Shown here: piece by piece, positions 63,270 to 64,000 of the stretch | How positions within the stretch are numbered: the stretch's first letter is position 1 | How the letters are laid out: the number at the start of each line of letters is the position of its first letter | Source of the DNA: Ceratopteris richardii | Taxonomy: Eukaryota; Streptophyta; Polypodiopsida; Polypodiales; Pteridaceae | Reading direction: 5' to 3' | Assembly (NCBI GenBank): GCA_020310875.1 | Contig: CM035439.1 | Span: 134,580,753-134,644,752, forward strand | DNA length: 64,000 bases | Position numbers and translations under genes: made by a program | Notes under the pieces: generated by a model | What the model was told of the DNA's origin: nothing | What the model saw: the letters and a program-made list of their open reading frames with translations, nothing else | Databases searched by the model: none

Positions 63270-63885
63270 TGGTGAGAACCACGTTAAGAAGCTTCACCTC
63301 CTTAATTGTCAATCCGCGGAAGAGATAGGAGTGATATGAAGATCGTGAATATGAGATGAAGTGAGAGTGAAGGTGAGAAGCATAGAAATGCACACACACA
63401 TACACACACACTACGAAGAGACAAGCAAGACACAATGGAAGGTGAGAAATCAACTCTATTACTCAAGAACACTATTACAAGCTCAAAATAACTCTATGCT
63501 CACACTAACCAACCTCAAAAATGAGCTCTCTAGCTCTTTTTATAGTTTCTAGACTAGTTTTGACCGGTTTCACACCGGCATAGTTAAAAATTAGGTCCTA
63601 GATGCTATTTGGAAGGGTAAACGGTGTCTAAAAATAACGAAAATTGATACGCTCATTCTACCTAAGCTCCTCAAGCTCGAGGACTCCTCGGCTTGCACAA
63701 AATGGAGCTAGAAATTAAGAAAAGGGTTTTTCTATGTTACATATGTTACATTAGTGATAAAAATCACTGTTGGAGGTTTTTGAAAAGTATTTTTGAAACA
63801 TGATTCTTTGAAAAAAGATTCCATTGGCTCCCTGCTCTATTGTTACATGCTTCCGCGTCTTCTATGCCTCTGGCTGCTTCCAACA
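63270..63885 (-). repeat. 3' LTR of element F (about 616 bp)
   Basis: The reverse complement aligns with the family-A LTRs: the tgttgg start, a conserved palindrome around 63672-63695, 'gagctagagagctcattt' (about 63517-63535) with a TATA-like 'tataaaaag' upstream, and a TG tract (plus strand cacacacacatacacac, about 63391-63408). The inner end at 63270 is set by alignment. Confidence 0.8.
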
Positions 63886-64000
63886 CCCCCCTCCCTCTTG
63901 CTTCTGTCGTCCCTGACAGAACCTTGTTGTGAGGTCTGCCGGATATAGTTCTGTAGGAGGTCTTGAGCGAGGGTGTGCTCGGAGATACGAATGCCTCGGG
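63843..64000 (-). CDS. ORF3 C-terminus of element F, partial
   Basis: The minus-strand frame from the window edge reads RGIRISEHTLAQDLLQNYI and then GSVRDDR, matching the ends of ORF3 in D (GLRIAEHHLA) and A (GLKIKEQELATDLLQKYI). It passes through the polypurine tract (63886-63899) and ends at a TAA 40 bases inside the LTR (63843-63845). No break is seen in the visible part. The rest lies outside the window, so intactness is unknown. Confidence 0.75.
   Translation of the reverse strand, partial: RGIRISEHTLAQDLLQNYIRQTSQQGSVRDDRSKREGGVGSSQRHRRRGSM
63886..63899 (-). other. Polypurine tract of element F
   Basis: The minus strand reads 'caagagggaggggg' before the LTR. Confidence 0.85.

Larger units (their letters stand above)
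63270..64000 (-). mobile_element. Family-A element F, 3' end
   Basis: On the minus strand: ORF3 end, polypurine tract and 3' LTR of a family-A element that continues beyond the window. It truncates the host family-B element at 63269. Its duplication cannot be checked because the other end lies outside. Confidence 0.85.

Overview
The window is plant nuclear DNA made almost entirely of nested LTR retrotransposons; I found no host gene that I can support. The evidence for a plant is a Ty3/gypsy primer-binding site matching the 3' end of plant tRNA-Asp, Tat/Athila-type integrase ends, plant-style Ty1/copia elements with a tRNA-iMet primer site, and the decay pattern of the old copies (C-to-T and G-to-A changes, CpG loss). 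The species cannot be named from this sequence. A large, repeat-rich plant genome is the likeliest source.

Layout. 1-2640: AT-rich DNA with no recognisable gene. 2650-3265: antisense remnant of a Ty3 integrase. 3539-8198: 5' part of an old family-A Ty3 element (LTR, leader, dead gag). 8199-11332: chimeric, internally deleted copia remnant on the minus strand. 11333-13179: unassigned. 13180-15115: 3' end of a family-B Ty3 element on the minus strand (LTR plus end of ORF3). 15116-63269: apparently one family-B element on the plus strand, split by later insertions: (i) a family-B deletion derivative on the minus strand (18010-25963, duplicated TATGC); (ii) a 5'-truncated family-A element D (28445-53085), itself split by a young complete family-A element A (28802-45332, duplicated CCTAC); (iii) a copia element (55025-60204, duplicated AAGCA). 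63270-64000: 3' end of another family-A element on the minus strand.

Element A (16,531 bp) is the centrepiece. Its two 578-bp LTRs differ at about two positions by eye. It carries a tRNA-Asp primer site, a leader with an intron-like segment and a 36-bp minisatellite, a 1391-codon gag-protease ORF, a 1661-codon pol ORF in the same frame after one TGA, a 1408-codon ORF3, and a polypurine tract. Two features are unusual. First, there are two retropepsin-like DSG domains, one ending the gag ORF and one downstream of integrase. Second, there are two tandem H-x6-H-x30-C-x2-C zinc modules in front of the integrase core. Both recur in family B, and so does ORF3 (conserved N- and C-terminal domains with a divergent middle and coiled coil). 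They therefore appear to be lineage features and are the best candidate here for an undescribed system.

The likely division of labour is: Gag builds the particle, PR1 and PR2 process polyproteins, RT-RNase H copies the RNA primed by tRNA-Asp, and integrase inserts it with 5-bp duplications. The role of ORF3 is unknown. It may be expressed from a spliced RNA.
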